DNA of 64,000 bases from Actinocorallia sp. API 0066 (GTDB taxonomy: Bacteria; Actinomycetota; Actinomycetes; Streptosporangiales; Streptosporangiaceae). The notes under the pieces were generated by a model, which searched no databases, had not been told where the DNA came from, and saw nothing but the letters and a program-made list of their open reading frames with translations. A program made the translations under genes and the position numbers. Location of the stretch: NCBI RefSeq assembly GCF_020991275.1, contig NZ_JAJLQY010000005.1:124001-188000 (forward strand), in the 5' to 3' direction. Positions within the stretch are counted from its first letter, which is position 1, and each line of letters opens with the position of its first letter. This document shows, in pieces, positions 7,289 through 15,922 of this stretch.

Positions 7289-10090
7289 GTGGGCGCGTGG
7301 GCACCCCTGCCGGGGCCGTGGATCCGGATCGAGGCGGTGCTGGCGGCGCAGCGTCCCTCCTCCGCCGAGTGGGACTTCCTGACGGTGCTGCCCGCCGTGC
7401 TGTCGGCGGCGCAGCGGAGGCGGCCGTTCGCCGTCGGGTGGCTGTCGCGCGGCGGCGGGGTGCCGCTGGAGCTGGTGACGAACGCGGTGTCGGGTGACGG
7501 CGGCCCCCTGTTCCCCAACGGGGCGCGCGGTAGGCGGCGCGGCGAGGAGTGGCTCACCGAGGCGTCCCGGCTTGTGTGGAAGCGGTGTCCGGGCAGGCAG
7601 GCGCCACCGCTTCCGTCGGCGGGAGCCGAGGGCGCGACTCTGTTCGAGTCGATGCTGGTGACGCTGCTGGACCGCCCGTTCGGCTGGCTGGTGACGGCGG
7701 TGCCGCGCCCGGAGGCCGAGCTGGACGACGAGGTCCGGGCGCTCCGCCACGAGCTGCGGATGGCCCGCCGGGACGAGCAGGGCGGCGCGGAGCGGGTCGA
7801 GCGCAGGCTCGCGGAGCTCGACGCCTACCGCGAGGGCGGCCTGTGGGACGTCAGGGTGCTCGCGGGCGCGGCGGACGCCGCCGATCTGGAGCGGGTCGCG
7901 CCCGTCCTGGTCGGCTCGGTGGAGCTGGGCCACCACCCGTACCGGCTGCGCACGGCACGCTCGATCCTGACGCTGGGCGAGGCGCTGTCGGGCGAGGAGG
8001 AGGGTTTCCCGTTCGGCGCGACGGCTGGCGTCCTGGCGCCGCTGGCGGGCCTGCCCCGGCGCGAGGTGCCGGGCGTGCGGGTCCTGGACGCGGGCTTCTT
8101 CGACGTCACCTCGGAGACGCCGGGGGGCGGCCTCGTGCTCGGCGACATCCTGGACGGGCGGGACAGGCCGGTCGGCTCGTTCGGCGTGCCGCTGGAGACG
8201 CTGAACCGGCACGCGTTCGTCACGGGCGCGACGGGTTCGGGCAAGTCCCAGACGGTGAGGCACCTGCTGGAGCAGTTGACGGCGGCGGGCGTCCCGTGGC
8301 TGGCGATCGAGCCGGCCAAGTCGGAGTACGCGGCGATGGCGGGCCGGATCGGCGCGCCCGTCACGGTGGTGAACCCTTCGGATCCGGCGGCGGTGCCGCT
8401 CTCGGTGAACCCGCTGGCGCCCGAGCCGGGCTATCCGGTGCAGGCGCACATCGACATGGTCAGGGCGCTGTTCCAGGCGGCGTTCGCGGCGGACGAGCCG
8501 TTCCCGCAGATCATCGCGCAGGCGCTCCAGCGGGTGTACGAGGAGTGCGGCTGGGACGTGGTGACGGGTGAGGGCAGGCCGGGCGGGCGCGTCCCGCCTG
8601 CGGTGCCGACCTTGGAGCAGCTCCAGCGGGCCGCCTTGGCCGTCATCGACGACGTCGGCTACGGCAAGGAGCTGATGGCCGACGTGAAGGGCTTTGTGGA
8701 CGTCCGTCTCAGGTCGCTGCGGATCGGGTCGGCCGGGAGGTTCTTCGAAGGCGGCCATGACGCTGACATCGGCGGCCTCCTGCGCGACAACGTGGTGCTC
8801 GCGATCGAGGACGTCGCCAACGACGAGGACAAGGCGTTCCTCATGGGCACGCTCATCATCCGGGTCGTGGAGCACCTGCGGATGCGGGCGCGGGAAGAGC
8901 GGGCGCCGGGCCTGCGGCACGTCATCGTCATCGAGGAGGCGCACCGGCTGCTACGGCACCGTGAGCACGCGAGCGCGCACGCCGTCGAGCTGTTCGCCGG
9001 GCTGCTGGCGGAGATCCGCGCTTACGGCGAGGGCATCGTGGTGGCCGAGCAGATCCCGGTGAAGCTCATCCCTGACGTGGTCAAGAACACCGCGTTGAAG
9101 ATCGTGCACCGGCTTCCGGCGTTCGATGACAGGCATGTGGTGGGCGCGGCGATGAACCTGGACCCGGACCAGTCGCGCGAGGTCGTCTCGCTGCGTCCGG
9201 GCGTCGCGGCGGTGTTCGCGGACGGCATGGACCGGCCGCTGCGGGTGCGGATCCCGCACGGCGAGCACCGGGAGCGGCGGATGCCGAGCCCGCCGCCGCC
9301 GATCGCGGGCCGCCGCTCGGTGGCGTGCGGTGCGGAGTGCCGTTCGGGCCGCGCCTGCTCGCTGCGGGAGCTGCGCGAGGCGGAGCTGCTGGCGACGGCC
9401 GCCGAGCAGGCGTGGCTGCGGCTCTGGACGGACGTGCTGGTGCTCGCCCATCTGGTGAACCGGCCGCTGCCGTCGGTACCGGCGGAGTTGGAGCGCGCGT
9501 GGGGAAGGCTCGCCCCGCGCACCCGCGAGTGCATGCTGGCGACCGTGGTGGACCACACCGTGGGGCGGCGCGCGCGGGCGTTGCGCGCCACGTTCAATCC
9601 GTTGGACCTGACGGTGGCCGTCACCTCGGCGGCGGGCCTGCTCCTGGCCGGAAAGCAGGCCGTTCAGGGCGGCCCCGGGTTCGTCATCCCTCAGGTGCGC
9701 TGGTTGCACGAGGTGGACAAGCTTCTGCCTTTGGACGCTCCCGAGCTGGACCCCCACGCGCTCGCGCCTGCGCTGGACTATCCGCTGCTGTCCCTGAAGG
9801 GCAGGTCGCCGGACGCGAAGGTGGGGCAGCGGCTGCGTTCGCTGCGCCGTCATCCGCTGTCGATGTATCTCCCGACGAACCGGCCGCCGGCCCTCACCGC
9901 GCTCGTCGGCGACGCGCCGGACCCTTTTGAGACGGACCTCGACACCGTCTCGGTGGGCCTGCCTCCGGAAGAGCACCTGGACCGGCTTACCGAGGCGCTG
10001 GGCACGCCGTGGCTGCCCGCCGTGCTGTCGTGGCCGACCCGGCACGTCACCCCGCCGGAGGACGAGGCGCCGGGCCACTCCACGCACTGA
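7289..10090 (+). CDS. HerA/VirB4-like P-loop ATPase (DUF87)
   Basis: The 933-residue protein contains a Walker A motif GATGSGKSQT with Lys319 and a Walker B motif VIVIEEAHRLL with Glu549 and Glu550. The spacing, a DUF87-type core and the EEAHR signature fit the HerA/VirB4 branch of the FtsK-HerA superfamily, ring ATPases that move DNA or protein. The N-terminal 290 residues may be a family-specific adaptor, and about 280 residues follow the core. GTG 7289 is chosen because it lies 5 nt after the upstream stop, although the ribosome site is weak. No membrane helix is seen, so it probably docks on the membrane proteins encoded around it. Substrate unknown. Confidence 0.8.
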   Translation: MGAWAPLPGPWIRIEAVLAAQRPSSAEWDFLTVLPAVLSAAQRRRPFAVGWLSRGGGVPLELVTNAVSGDGGPLFPNGARGRRRGEEWLTEASRLVWKRCPGRQAPPLPSAGAEGATLFESMLVTLLDRPFGWLVTAVPRPEAELDDEVRALRHELRMARRDEQGGAERVERRLAELDAYREGGLWDVRVLAGAADAADLERVAPVLVGSVELGHHPYRLRTARSILTLGEALSGEEEGFPFGATAGVLAPLAGLPRREVPGVRVLDAGFFDVTSETPGGGLVLGDILDGRDRPVGSFGVPLETLNRHAFVTGATGSGKSQTVRHLLEQLTAAGVPWLAIEPAKSEYAAMAGRIGAPVTVVNPSDPAAVPLSVNPLAPEPGYPVQAHIDMVRALFQAAFAADEPFPQIIAQALQRVYEECGWDVVTGEGRPGGRVPPAVPTLEQLQRAALAVIDDVGYGKELMADVKGFVDVRLRSLRIGSAGRFFEGGHDADIGGLLRDNVVLAIEDVANDEDKAFLMGTLIIRVVEHLRMRAREERAPGLRHVIVIEEAHRLLRHREHASAHAVELFAGLLAEIRAYGEGIVVAEQIPVKLIPDVVKNTALKIVHRLPAFDDRHVVGAAMNLDPDQSREVVSLRPGVAAVFADGMDRPLRVRIPHGEHRERRMPSPPPPIAGRRSVACGAECRSGRACSLRELREAELLATAAEQAWLRLWTDVLVLAHLVNRPLPSVPAELERAWGRLAPRTRECMLATVVDHTVGRRARALRATFNPLDLTVAVTSAAGLLLAGKQAVQGGPGFVIPQVRWLHEVDKLLPLDAPELDPHALAPALDYPLLSLKGRSPDAKVGQRLRSLRRHPLSMYLPTNRPPALTALVGDAPDPFETDLDTVSVGLPPEEHLDRLTEALGTPWLPAVLSWPTRHVTPPEDEAPGHSTH

Positions 10091-10094
10091 TCCG

Positions 10095-11873
10095 TCAGGC
10101 CCGTGGGTTCTCTGTCGGCTCGGACTCCAGCGGCGTCGCGGTCGGGAGGGTGGCGATGCCCGGGTTGGCGTCCACGAGGTGGATGGTGTTGGCGTGGGTG
10201 AAAACCATCGCGGTGGGCGGAAGGTCCTGGAGCTGGCGGCGCTCGGGGCGCAGCTCCCGGGTGGGCTGGGGGGTGGGGGCGTCCGCGACGGTCCGAGGCC
10301 ACGGGCCGGTACGGATCGCGTCCAACAGGGCCGGGCTGGGTTGGGTGGGCACCGCGATGGGCGCCGTCAGTGCTTGTTCGGCCCGCTTACGTCGCGCGTA
10401 GGCGATCGTCGAAGGGTAGGGGCCGGTGGGTTCCTCGGGGGTCGCCTTCTCCGTGAGTTCGGCGAGCAGGAGACGCCTGTCCGCGCCCAGGTAGGCGGCC
10501 GCGGCGGCCGCGTCGTCGGCGTTGCCGAGGCGCATGAACCCGACGGCGGCGTTGCCCCGGCCGAGCCGCTCGCGCACGTGCGGCGGGATCGTCCGGTACA
10601 GCAGGACGAGCCCCGTCGCGGTGGTCTCGCACGCGTCCGTCAGCCGGTCCAGGACGTCGCCGCGCAGCTTCTCCGCGCCGCACAGGAAGACGGTGTGCCC
10701 CCACGGGTGCTGGGTCGGCGACTGCCTCAGCAGATGCGTGACGACCGTCGTGACGTACGTGCCGAGCACCTTGTTGGTGAGCACCCCTGCCTTACGGTCG
10801 AGCGAGATCACCTTGAGCCGCGCCGGAGGCAGGTGGACGGCTTCCGCGCCGAGGTCGTCCAGCTTGTTCAGCTGCGACTCCAGCGTCCAGGCCCGCTCCA
10901 GCACGACGCGGTCGGCGGCGGTGCGGCCGAACAGCGTGGTCAGCCTGGCGAGTTCGGCCTCGGTGAGCAGGCCCGCGCGCAGGTCGTCGCGCGGGTCGCC
11001 GACCTGGGCGAGGGCGCGTAGGGCGGCGGTGATCCTTGCGATGCGCGGGGTGCCGCCCAGGACGGACACGACGCGTTCCAGGATGGAGTTGTCGATGGAC
11101 GTGTCCCGTACCGTCGACTCGGCTTCGGTCGCGTTCACGACGACCGAGAGCACGTCCGCGAGGGCCGACGGGGAGAGCTGGGCGCCCAGGTCGAACCTGC
11201 GCAGGTCGGCCGGTAGGACCCAGACGAGGGGGTCGTCACCCGCGACGCGCAGGAGGTCGCGCGCGACGGCGCCTTCGGAGAGGTCGAGGACCGTCACCTG
11301 GGAGCCCGCGGCGAGCCTTGCCGCGCCCATGAGCGTCACGGCCGCCGACCAGCCCGCGAGGGTGCCGCCCGCGACGTCGATCCTGTCGACGCCGGGCGGG
11401 ACGGGCACGGGGTGCCACTCGCGCTGTGCCTCGTAGGCGGCGCGCTGCTCTTCCCAGCGTTCGCGGGCGCGGGTGTAGCCGTCCTCGGCCTCGGCGCGAC
11501 GCTGCTCGATCCTGGCGACCTCGCGGTCGCGGCGGGCCCGGTCGGCGCGGCGGCGGATGCGCATGGCCTGCTCGCCCTGCCAGATGGCCCAGCCGGTGAT
11601 GCCCGCGATGACGGCGCAGGCGAGCAGCCCGACGAGCGCGAACGGCCAGTGCAGCCAGCCGAGCGCGGTGAGCGCGACGAGCAGCACGGCGCCCGCGCCC
11701 GCCCCGGCCGCGGTGTACTTGAGCGGCCGGTTGAGCAGCGTCTCGCCCTCGTACCGCTCGGCGTCCTCCCGCCAGGTGGGCTTGGCGTGCACGTGCGGCG
11801 CCGGGGGCCTGGGCGCAGGACCCGGGTCGGGGTGCGCCAGGTCGTAGCGCCAGCCGACGAAGAGCCGCTCCAT
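10095..11873 (-). CDS. Two-TM membrane protein resembling a P-loop-less VirD4/FtsK-type NTPase
   Basis: About 592 residues. After a Pro-rich N-terminus there is a hydrophobic hairpin (about residues 50-95, two helices), a charged coiled-coil (about 100-150), then an alpha/beta domain. Where VirD4/TraG proteins have a GxxGxGKS loop, this protein reads GGTLAGWSA. A later strand VFLCGAEKLRG occupies a Walker B-like place but lacks the acidic pair. The order of elements and the final segment on copies of lgN/A-rich helices resemble coupling proteins, so I infer an inactive relative. ATG 11873 has GAGGTGG about 11 nt upstream; GTG 11888 is an alternative start. It converges on the HerA-like gene with a 4-nt gap. 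Confidence 0.6.
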   Translation of the reverse strand: MERLFVGWRYDLAHPDPGPAPRPPAPHVHAKPTWREDAERYEGETLLNRPLKYTAAGAGAGAVLLVALTALGWLHWPFALVGLLACAVIAGITGWAIWQGEQAMRIRRRADRARRDREVARIEQRRAEAEDGYTRARERWEEQRAAYEAQREWHPVPVPPGVDRIDVAGGTLAGWSAAVTLMGAARLAAGSQVTVLDLSEGAVARDLLRVAGDDPLVWVLPADLRRFDLGAQLSPSALADVLSVVVNATEAESTVRDTSIDNSILERVVSVLGGTPRIARITAALRALAQVGDPRDDLRAGLLTEAELARLTTLFGRTAADRVVLERAWTLESQLNKLDDLGAEAVHLPPARLKVISLDRKAGVLTNKVLGTYVTTVVTHLLRQSPTQHPWGHTVFLCGAEKLRGDVLDRLTDACETTATGLVLLYRTIPPHVRERLGRGNAAVGFMRLGNADDAAAAAAYLGADRRLLLAELTEKATPEEPTGPYPSTIAYARRKRAEQALTAPIAVPTQPSPALLDAIRTGPWPRTVADAPTPQPTRELRPERRQLQDLPPTAMVFTHANTIHLVDANPGIATLPTATPLESEPTENPRA

Positions 11874-12097
11874 AACCGTGCGGTCCACCTCATGTCGTCC
11901 ACGTCCGGGGCCCCTCCGTGTCGCGGGGGCTCCTTACCCCGCGGAGGTTTTCCACTGGTGACAGCGTAAGAAGGTTGCCCGTCTTCTGCCCGGAGTTCAA
12001 CGGAACAGGTCGGTAGCCTTTATGCCAAGTCGGACACAAACCGCCAAACCGGGCTAACGGGATGATCGTCCGACTGGCCGATGACGGCCGTGCCGCG

Positions 12098-13459
12098 TCA
12101 CCGCGTCAGCAGCGCGGTGCTGACCGCCGTCCCGAGGGTCGCCGACGCCTGGTTCGCGACGCCACCCTTGTCCTGCTTGGCGAGGTCACTGCGGTAGGCC
12201 ATCGAGAAGACGAGCAGGTTGCCCGAGATGTGGATGTGGCTCCAGGTGTAGACGCGCTTGTTCCCGATCTGCTTGACGCCGCTCCCCTTCTTCGGCTCGA
12301 TCAGATACGGGTACCGCTTCGCCCGCTTCACCGTCTCCGCCGCGCCCGCCGTCCGGATCGGCATGATCACGACCGTCACGACGGCGCCCTTGCCGGGGCT
12401 CGCGTACACCGCGCCCCTGAAGTTCCCCCTGCACGGGTTCTTCGCCAGCACCTCCTTGAGGGTCTCAGGCGAGATCTCCGAGCACTTGCCCTGCGCCGTG
12501 CCCGCCCGCCGGAAGACGCCGTCCGAGGTCCGCAGGCTCACCTTGAGGACGTTGCCCGGCACCTGGCGCGGCGCGCCGCTCGGCGGCGTCGGGACCTCCA
12601 GCGGCGGAACCGTCACCTCGGGAAGGGGCGGGAGCGACGGGACGTCGACCGTCGGCACCTCGATGGCCACCGGCGGCGCGTCCACGTCCACACCCCGCTT
12701 GCCCTTCTTGCCGCCGAGACCGACGACGGCGCCGACCACCACGAGCAGCACCGCCGCGACAACACCGCCGACGATCAGCAGCGGCTTCTTCCCGCTCGGC
12801 CGCACGGGCGGCGGAGGCGGCGGGAACCCGCCCTGCCCGAACGGCGCCGGCGTGCCCGGCGGCGGCGGATACCCGCCCACCGCGAACGGCTGCGGCGTCC
12901 CCGGCGGATGGGCGAACGGCGCGCCGGGCGCCTGCGCGAACGCGGGACCCGGCACGAACGGCTGCGGCGCGCCGGGCGGCTGGCCGAACGCCGCGTCCGG
13001 GACACCCTGCGGCTGCCCGAAGGCGAACGGCTGCGGTGTGCCGGGCGACTGCCCGAACGCGGGCGCGCCCGGCGCCTCGGCCCCCTGCGCGAACGGCGGC
13101 TGGCCGAAGGCGGGGCCCGGAACGCCCGGGGGCTGGCTGAAGGCGGGGCCGGGAGGTTGGACGGCGAACGGCGGCGGCGTGCCCGGCGGCTGCCCGAACG
13201 CGGGCGTGCCCTGCGCCTCGGCCGCCCGCGCGAACGGCGGGGGCGTGCCGGGCGGCTGCCCGAACGGCTGCGCGGCGTCGGCGGGGGGCGGCGGGACTGC
13301 CTCGGCGGCGGGCGCGGCACCCGGCTGGGCGAAGGAGGGCGGCGCGCCCTGCGGCTGACCCGGCTGTACCAGCGGGGTGCCCAGATGCGTCTCGTCGCCC
13401 GCCTGCGGGGGCGGTTCCTGCTGGTACTGGAACGGGTCGTGGTTGCCGGCGTTGGCCAT
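12098..13459 (-). CDS. Pro/Gly/Phe-rich membrane-anchored protein, function unknown
   Basis: The 453-residue protein begins with a Pro/Gln-rich stretch, then about 190 residues of repeats such as FGQPPGTPPPFA and PGAPAFGQ. One membrane helix follows at about residues 227-250 (LLIVGGVVAAVLLVVVGAVV). The C-terminal 200 residues look like a folded extracytoplasmic domain with two Cys (GKCSE and NPCRG). The plan of low-complexity cytoplasmic tail, one helix and outer domain matches the proteins at 2237 and 6270 without clear sequence identity in the outer domain. It may belong with them, but it could equally be an unrelated envelope protein. Confidence 0.7.
   Translation of the reverse strand: MANAGNHDPFQYQQEPPPQAGDETHLGTPLVQPGQPQGAPPSFAQPGAAPAAEAVPPPPADAAQPFGQPPGTPPPFARAAEAQGTPAFGQPPGTPPPFAVQPPGPAFSQPPGVPGPAFGQPPFAQGAEAPGAPAFGQSPGTPQPFAFGQPQGVPDAAFGQPPGAPQPFVPGPAFAQAPGAPFAHPPGTPQPFAVGGYPPPPGTPAPFGQGGFPPPPPPVRPSGKKPLLIVGGVVAAVLLVVVGAVVGLGGKKGKRGVDVDAPPVAIEVPTVDVPSLPPLPEVTVPPLEVPTPPSGAPRQVPGNVLKVSLRTSDGVFRRAGTAQGKCSEISPETLKEVLAKNPCRGNFRGAVYASPGKGAVVTVVIMPIRTAGAAETVKRAKRYPYLIEPKKGSGVKQIGNKRVYTWSHIHISGNLLVFSMAYRSDLAKQDKGGVANQASATLGTAVSTALLTR
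12840..13340 (-). repeat. Coding Pro/Gly/Phe-rich repeats
   Basis: Imperfect repeats of about 14-16 codons (FGQPPGTPPPFA family) make up the cytoplasmic tail of the protein encoded here. They are coding low-complexity sequence, not a mobile repeat. Confidence 0.65.
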
Positions 13460-13509
13460 ACGAACGCACTTTACCTTTTGTTGGTGTCCGGCCCCACCCG
13501 CCTCACACA

Positions 13510-13548
13510 GAAGGGCCCCACGACGCGGTGAGCGTCACGGGGCCCTTC
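13510..13548 (-). terminator. Hairpin after the SseA operon
   Basis: A 10-bp perfect stem GAAGGGCCCC / GGGGCCCTTC encloses a second GACGC/GCGTC stem. It lies just downstream of the DUF1416 stop on the minus strand and upstream of the next gene. There is no U tract, as usual in high-GC actinobacteria. Confidence 0.7.
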
Positions 13549-13569
13549 GACGAACGGTGGCCCGTCCGG

Positions 13570-13878
13570 CTAGATGGCGACTTCGAGGCCGGCGATCGCA
13601 CCGGTCTCCGCCGTCACCGACGAGTCCACGCTGACCCCGCCCGGGGCCAGAACGCGGACGGTCCAGGAACCGTCGGCGGCGAAGAAGCGGAACACACCCT
13701 CCTCGCTGGTGACGACCTCGGCGGTGAACTCACCGCTGGCGTCGAGCAGGCGGGCGTAGGCACCGGACACCGGGGAGCCGTCGCGCAGGACGGTTCCCTG
13801 GATGACGGCCTCGTTGGCGAGGTCGACGGTGGCCGGAAGGTGGGCGGTCTGGGCAGGGGCGGCGCAACCCTGGGTCAT
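13570..13878 (-). CDS. DUF1416 domain protein, SseA partner
   Basis: This 102-residue protein of the DUF1416 family starts at ATG 13878 behind an AGGGAGAG ribosome site and begins MTQGCAAP. The fold appears all-beta, like a transthyretin/carboxypeptidase-regulatory domain (pattern GTVLRDGSPVSGAYARLLD followed by GVFRFFAADGSW). Genes of this family are regularly found next to rhodanese sseA in actinobacteria, as here, 44 nt downstream. Its biochemical role is not established; a role in handling sulfane sulfur or assisting SseA is inferred only from neighbourhood. Confidence 0.85.
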   Translation of the reverse strand: MTQGCAAPAQTAHLPATVDLANEAVIQGTVLRDGSPVSGAYARLLDASGEFTAEVVTSEEGVFRFFAADGSWTVRVLAPGGVSVDSSVTAETGAIAGLEVAI

Positions 13879-13922
13879 GATGTTTCTCTCCCTCTGTGAT
13901 TCCGGACGGGGGGAATCAGGTC

Positions 13923-14762
13923 TTACTTGGCGGCGCCGAGCTCGATCGGCACGCCCACCAGCGAGCCGTACTCGGTCCAGGAACCGTCGTAGTTCTTGAC
14001 GTCGGGCAGGCCCAGCAGCTCGCGCAGCGCGAACCAGGTGTGCGAGGAACGCTCGCCGATCCGGCAGTAGGCGATGATCGGGTTGTCGAGGTTCACCCCG
14101 GCCTCGGTGTAGAGCTCGCGGAGCTCCTCGTCCGACTTGAAGGTGCCGTCGTCGTTCGCGGCCTTCGACCACGGGATGTTCGCGGCGGTCGGCACGTGGC
14201 CGGCGCGCTGCGCCTGCTCCTGCGGCAGGTGGGCCGGGGCCAGCAGCTTGCCGCTGAACTCGTCGGGAGAGCGGACGTCGATCAGGCCCTTGGTGCCGAT
14301 CGCGTCGACGACCTCGTCGCGGAAGGCGCGGATCGCGAGGTCCTGCTCCTTGGCCTCGTAGGAGGTGGCCGGGCGGGTCGGCACGTCGGTGACCAGCTCG
14401 CGGGAGTCCAGCTCCCACTTCTTGCGGCCGCCGTCGAGCAGCTTGACGTTCTCGTGGCCGTAGAGCTTGAAGTACCAGTACGCGTAGGCCGCGAACCAGT
14501 TGTTGTTACCGCCGTACAGGATCACGGTGTCGTCGTTCGCGATGCCCTTCGACGACAGGAGCTGCTCGAAGCCGACCTTGTCCACGAAGTCGCGGCGGAC
14601 CGGGTCCTGCAGCTCGCTCTGCCAGTCGATCTTGATCGCGCCACGGATGTGACCCTTGTCGTAGGCGGAGACGTCCTCGTCGACCTCGACCAGCACGAGG
14701 CCGGGAGCGTCGAGGTTGGCTTCGACCCAGGCGGCGTCCACCAGGACGTCGTTGCGGCTCAT
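13923..14762 (-). CDS. sseA: Thiosulfate sulfurtransferase (two-domain rhodanese)
   Basis: This 279-residue tandem rhodanese moves sulfane sulfur from thiosulfate to cyanide or thiol acceptors. The C-terminal active loop is CRIGERS with catalytic Cys233. The N-terminal domain (residues 1-130) keeps the fold but has no Cys in its loop (YGGNNNW), the usual inactive half. Length fits the CysA2/SseA family. Its start abuts the stop of the DUF4395 gene with a 1-nt overlap, so the two are co-translated. Regulation by cysteine availability is suggested by the leader peptide at 15292-15357. Confidence 0.93.
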   Translation of the reverse strand: MSRNDVLVDAAWVEANLDAPGLVLVEVDEDVSAYDKGHIRGAIKIDWQSELQDPVRRDFVDKVGFEQLLSSKGIANDDTVILYGGNNNWFAAYAYWYFKLYGHENVKLLDGGRKKWELDSRELVTDVPTRPATSYEAKEQDLAIRAFRDEVVDAIGTKGLIDVRSPDEFSGKLLAPAHLPQEQAQRAGHVPTAANIPWSKAANDDGTFKSDEELRELYTEAGVNLDNPIIAYCRIGERSSHTWFALRELLGLPDVKNYDGSWTEYGSLVGVPIELGAAK

Positions 14763-15196
14763 TACAGAACCTCCTCAGAGTTCTTCTTCTTCGGTGAAAC
14801 ACGCTTGATGAGCAGAAACATCTCGCACCCGAGGCAGAACCCGAACGCGGCGTTCAGGAACGCCGCCCCGAGGGCGAATGCGGTGGCTGCGATCCCCAGC
14901 CACGAGATTCCCAGGCTGTATCCGGCCACGCCCACCAGCGCGAACGCGAGACCGACACCCTGCGCGAAACGCGGCGGTGCCTCGTCCTCGAGTTCACCCG
15001 GCGGGCCCAAGCGCGGCCGTACCAGGCGGGCGAAGACCAGCCCGTACGGATGGTGACGCAGTCCGAAGAAGACTCCGATCGCGAACACCACGGCCTGAGC
15101 GGCGAGCAGCACCCAACTTCCGGTGATGAGCACCGCCACCAGGACGATCGAGGTGAGCGCAGCAGTGAACCGCTGACCTCTGGGGTCGACTTTCAT
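14762..15196 (-). CDS. DUF4395 membrane protein
   Basis: A 144-residue DUF4395-type membrane protein with about four hydrophobic helices: two near the N-terminus (ALTSIVLVAVLITGSWVLL; AAQAVVFAIGVFF) and two in the second half. The family motif FGFCLGCEMFLL, with a conserved CxxC near residue 130, is present. The family is usually next to thioredoxin-like and rhodanese genes, as here, which suggests membrane redox or sulfur traffic; no activity has been proved. It is the first full gene of the SseA operon. Confidence 0.85.
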   Translation of the reverse strand: MKVDPRGQRFTAALTSIVLVAVLITGSWVLLAAQAVVFAIGVFFGLRHHPYGLVFARLVRPRLGPPGELEDEAPPRFAQGVGLAFALVGVAGYSLGISWLGIAATAFALGAAFLNAAFGFCLGCEMFLLIKRVSPKKKNSEEVL

Positions 15197-15244
15197 GACG
15201 GATTTCGCTCCCTCAGGAAGCAGAAGTGCGGGCGCCTGGACGGT

Positions 15245-15271
15245 GCGAGAGGAAAAAGACCTTCCCCTCGC
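15245..15271 (-). promoter_or_regulatory. Candidate attenuator hairpin between leader peptide and DUF4395
   Basis: In the minus-strand transcript, GCGAGGGGAA can pair with TTCCTCTCGC (one G-U wobble) around a 7-nt loop. It lies 21 nt after the leader-peptide stop and before the DUF4395 start. Position suggests a role in leader-dependent control; whether it acts on transcription or translation cannot be told from sequence. Confidence 0.4.
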
Positions 15272-15291
15272 GACAGCGGCTGCGGCTGTTC

Positions 15292-15357
15292 TCAGGCCAT
15301 GCGACAGAGCGCTGTCGCGACGCGGCAGTAATCGACCGCCCGCCGCTTCGTCAGCAT
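15292..15357 (-). CDS. Cys-containing leader peptide upstream of the SseA operon
   Basis: A 21-codon ORF from ATG 15357 to TGA 15292 encodes a basic peptide ending VDYCRVATALCRMA. It lies about 95 nt before the DUF4395 start. Very similar short peptides with the pattern RRAVDxCRVxxALCR are annotated as putative leader peptides ahead of cysteine and sulfur genes in Streptomyces and relatives, and short Cys-rich leader ORFs precede sulfur genes in mycobacteria. The two Cys codons near the end fit cysteine-responsive control of the downstream genes. The reading frame and position are seen; the mechanism is inferred. Confidence 0.7.
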   Translation of the reverse strand: MLTKRRAVDYCRVATALCRMA

Positions 15358-15478
15358 CTGCTCTGTCCAGTAACGCACGGACACGATGTTACGAGCCTTG
15401 CCGCCGCCTGTCACCCCCGTCTCGTATGACGAGACGGTTACCTCGCGGTTAGAAGATCGTTTCACCTGCTCAAGTCCG

Positions 15479-15877
15479 TCACACCCGGCCCAGTACCGCG
15501 ATGACATCGGCCTTGCGCGGCTGTCCCGACGCACGTTGCACGATCGAGCCCGCGCCGTCCAGGACGAACACGGTAGGAGTCTTGAGAACGCCGAGCTCGC
15601 GGACGAGGTCCAGGTGCGCCTCGGCGTCCACTTCGACGTGCCGCACACCCTCGACCATGCCCGCGACGTCCTCCAGGACGCGCCGGGTCGCCCGGCACGG
15701 CGCGCAGAACGCGCTGGAGAACTGGAGCAGGGTGGCCCGCTCGCCGAGCTCGAACTCCCAGGCGCGGGGCTTGTCCGCGGCGTTCTGCGCCTTCAGCCGT
15801 CCGGTCCGCCGCTGCCAGACCAGCCCGAAGACGGTGGCCGCCGCGAGCGTCGCGGCGGCGGCGATGAGACCGGTCAT
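15479..15877 (-). CDS. Membrane-anchored thioredoxin-like protein
   Basis: The 132-residue protein has an N-terminal hydrophobic helix (about residues 3-20) followed by a short thioredoxin fold. The redox motif is CAPC (Cys58, Cys61) in FSSAFCAPC, and the cis-Pro lies in LKTPTVF. It probably faces the cytoplasm or membrane surface and reduces disulfides or persulfides. It sits upstream of the DUF4395-sseA-DUF1416 group on the same strand, separated by the leader region, consistent with sulfur/redox work. Start ATG 15877. Confidence 0.88.
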   Translation of the reverse strand: MTGLIAAAATLAAATVFGLVWQRRTGRLKAQNAADKPRAWEFELGERATLLQFSSAFCAPCRATRRVLEDVAGMVEGVRHVEVDAEAHLDLVRELGVLKTPTVFVLDGAGSIVQRASGQPRKADVIAVLGRV

Positions 15878-15922
15878 ACCTGGAATGTATGCGATCGCCC
15901 GGTGGGGGCGTCCCCCGGGGCG

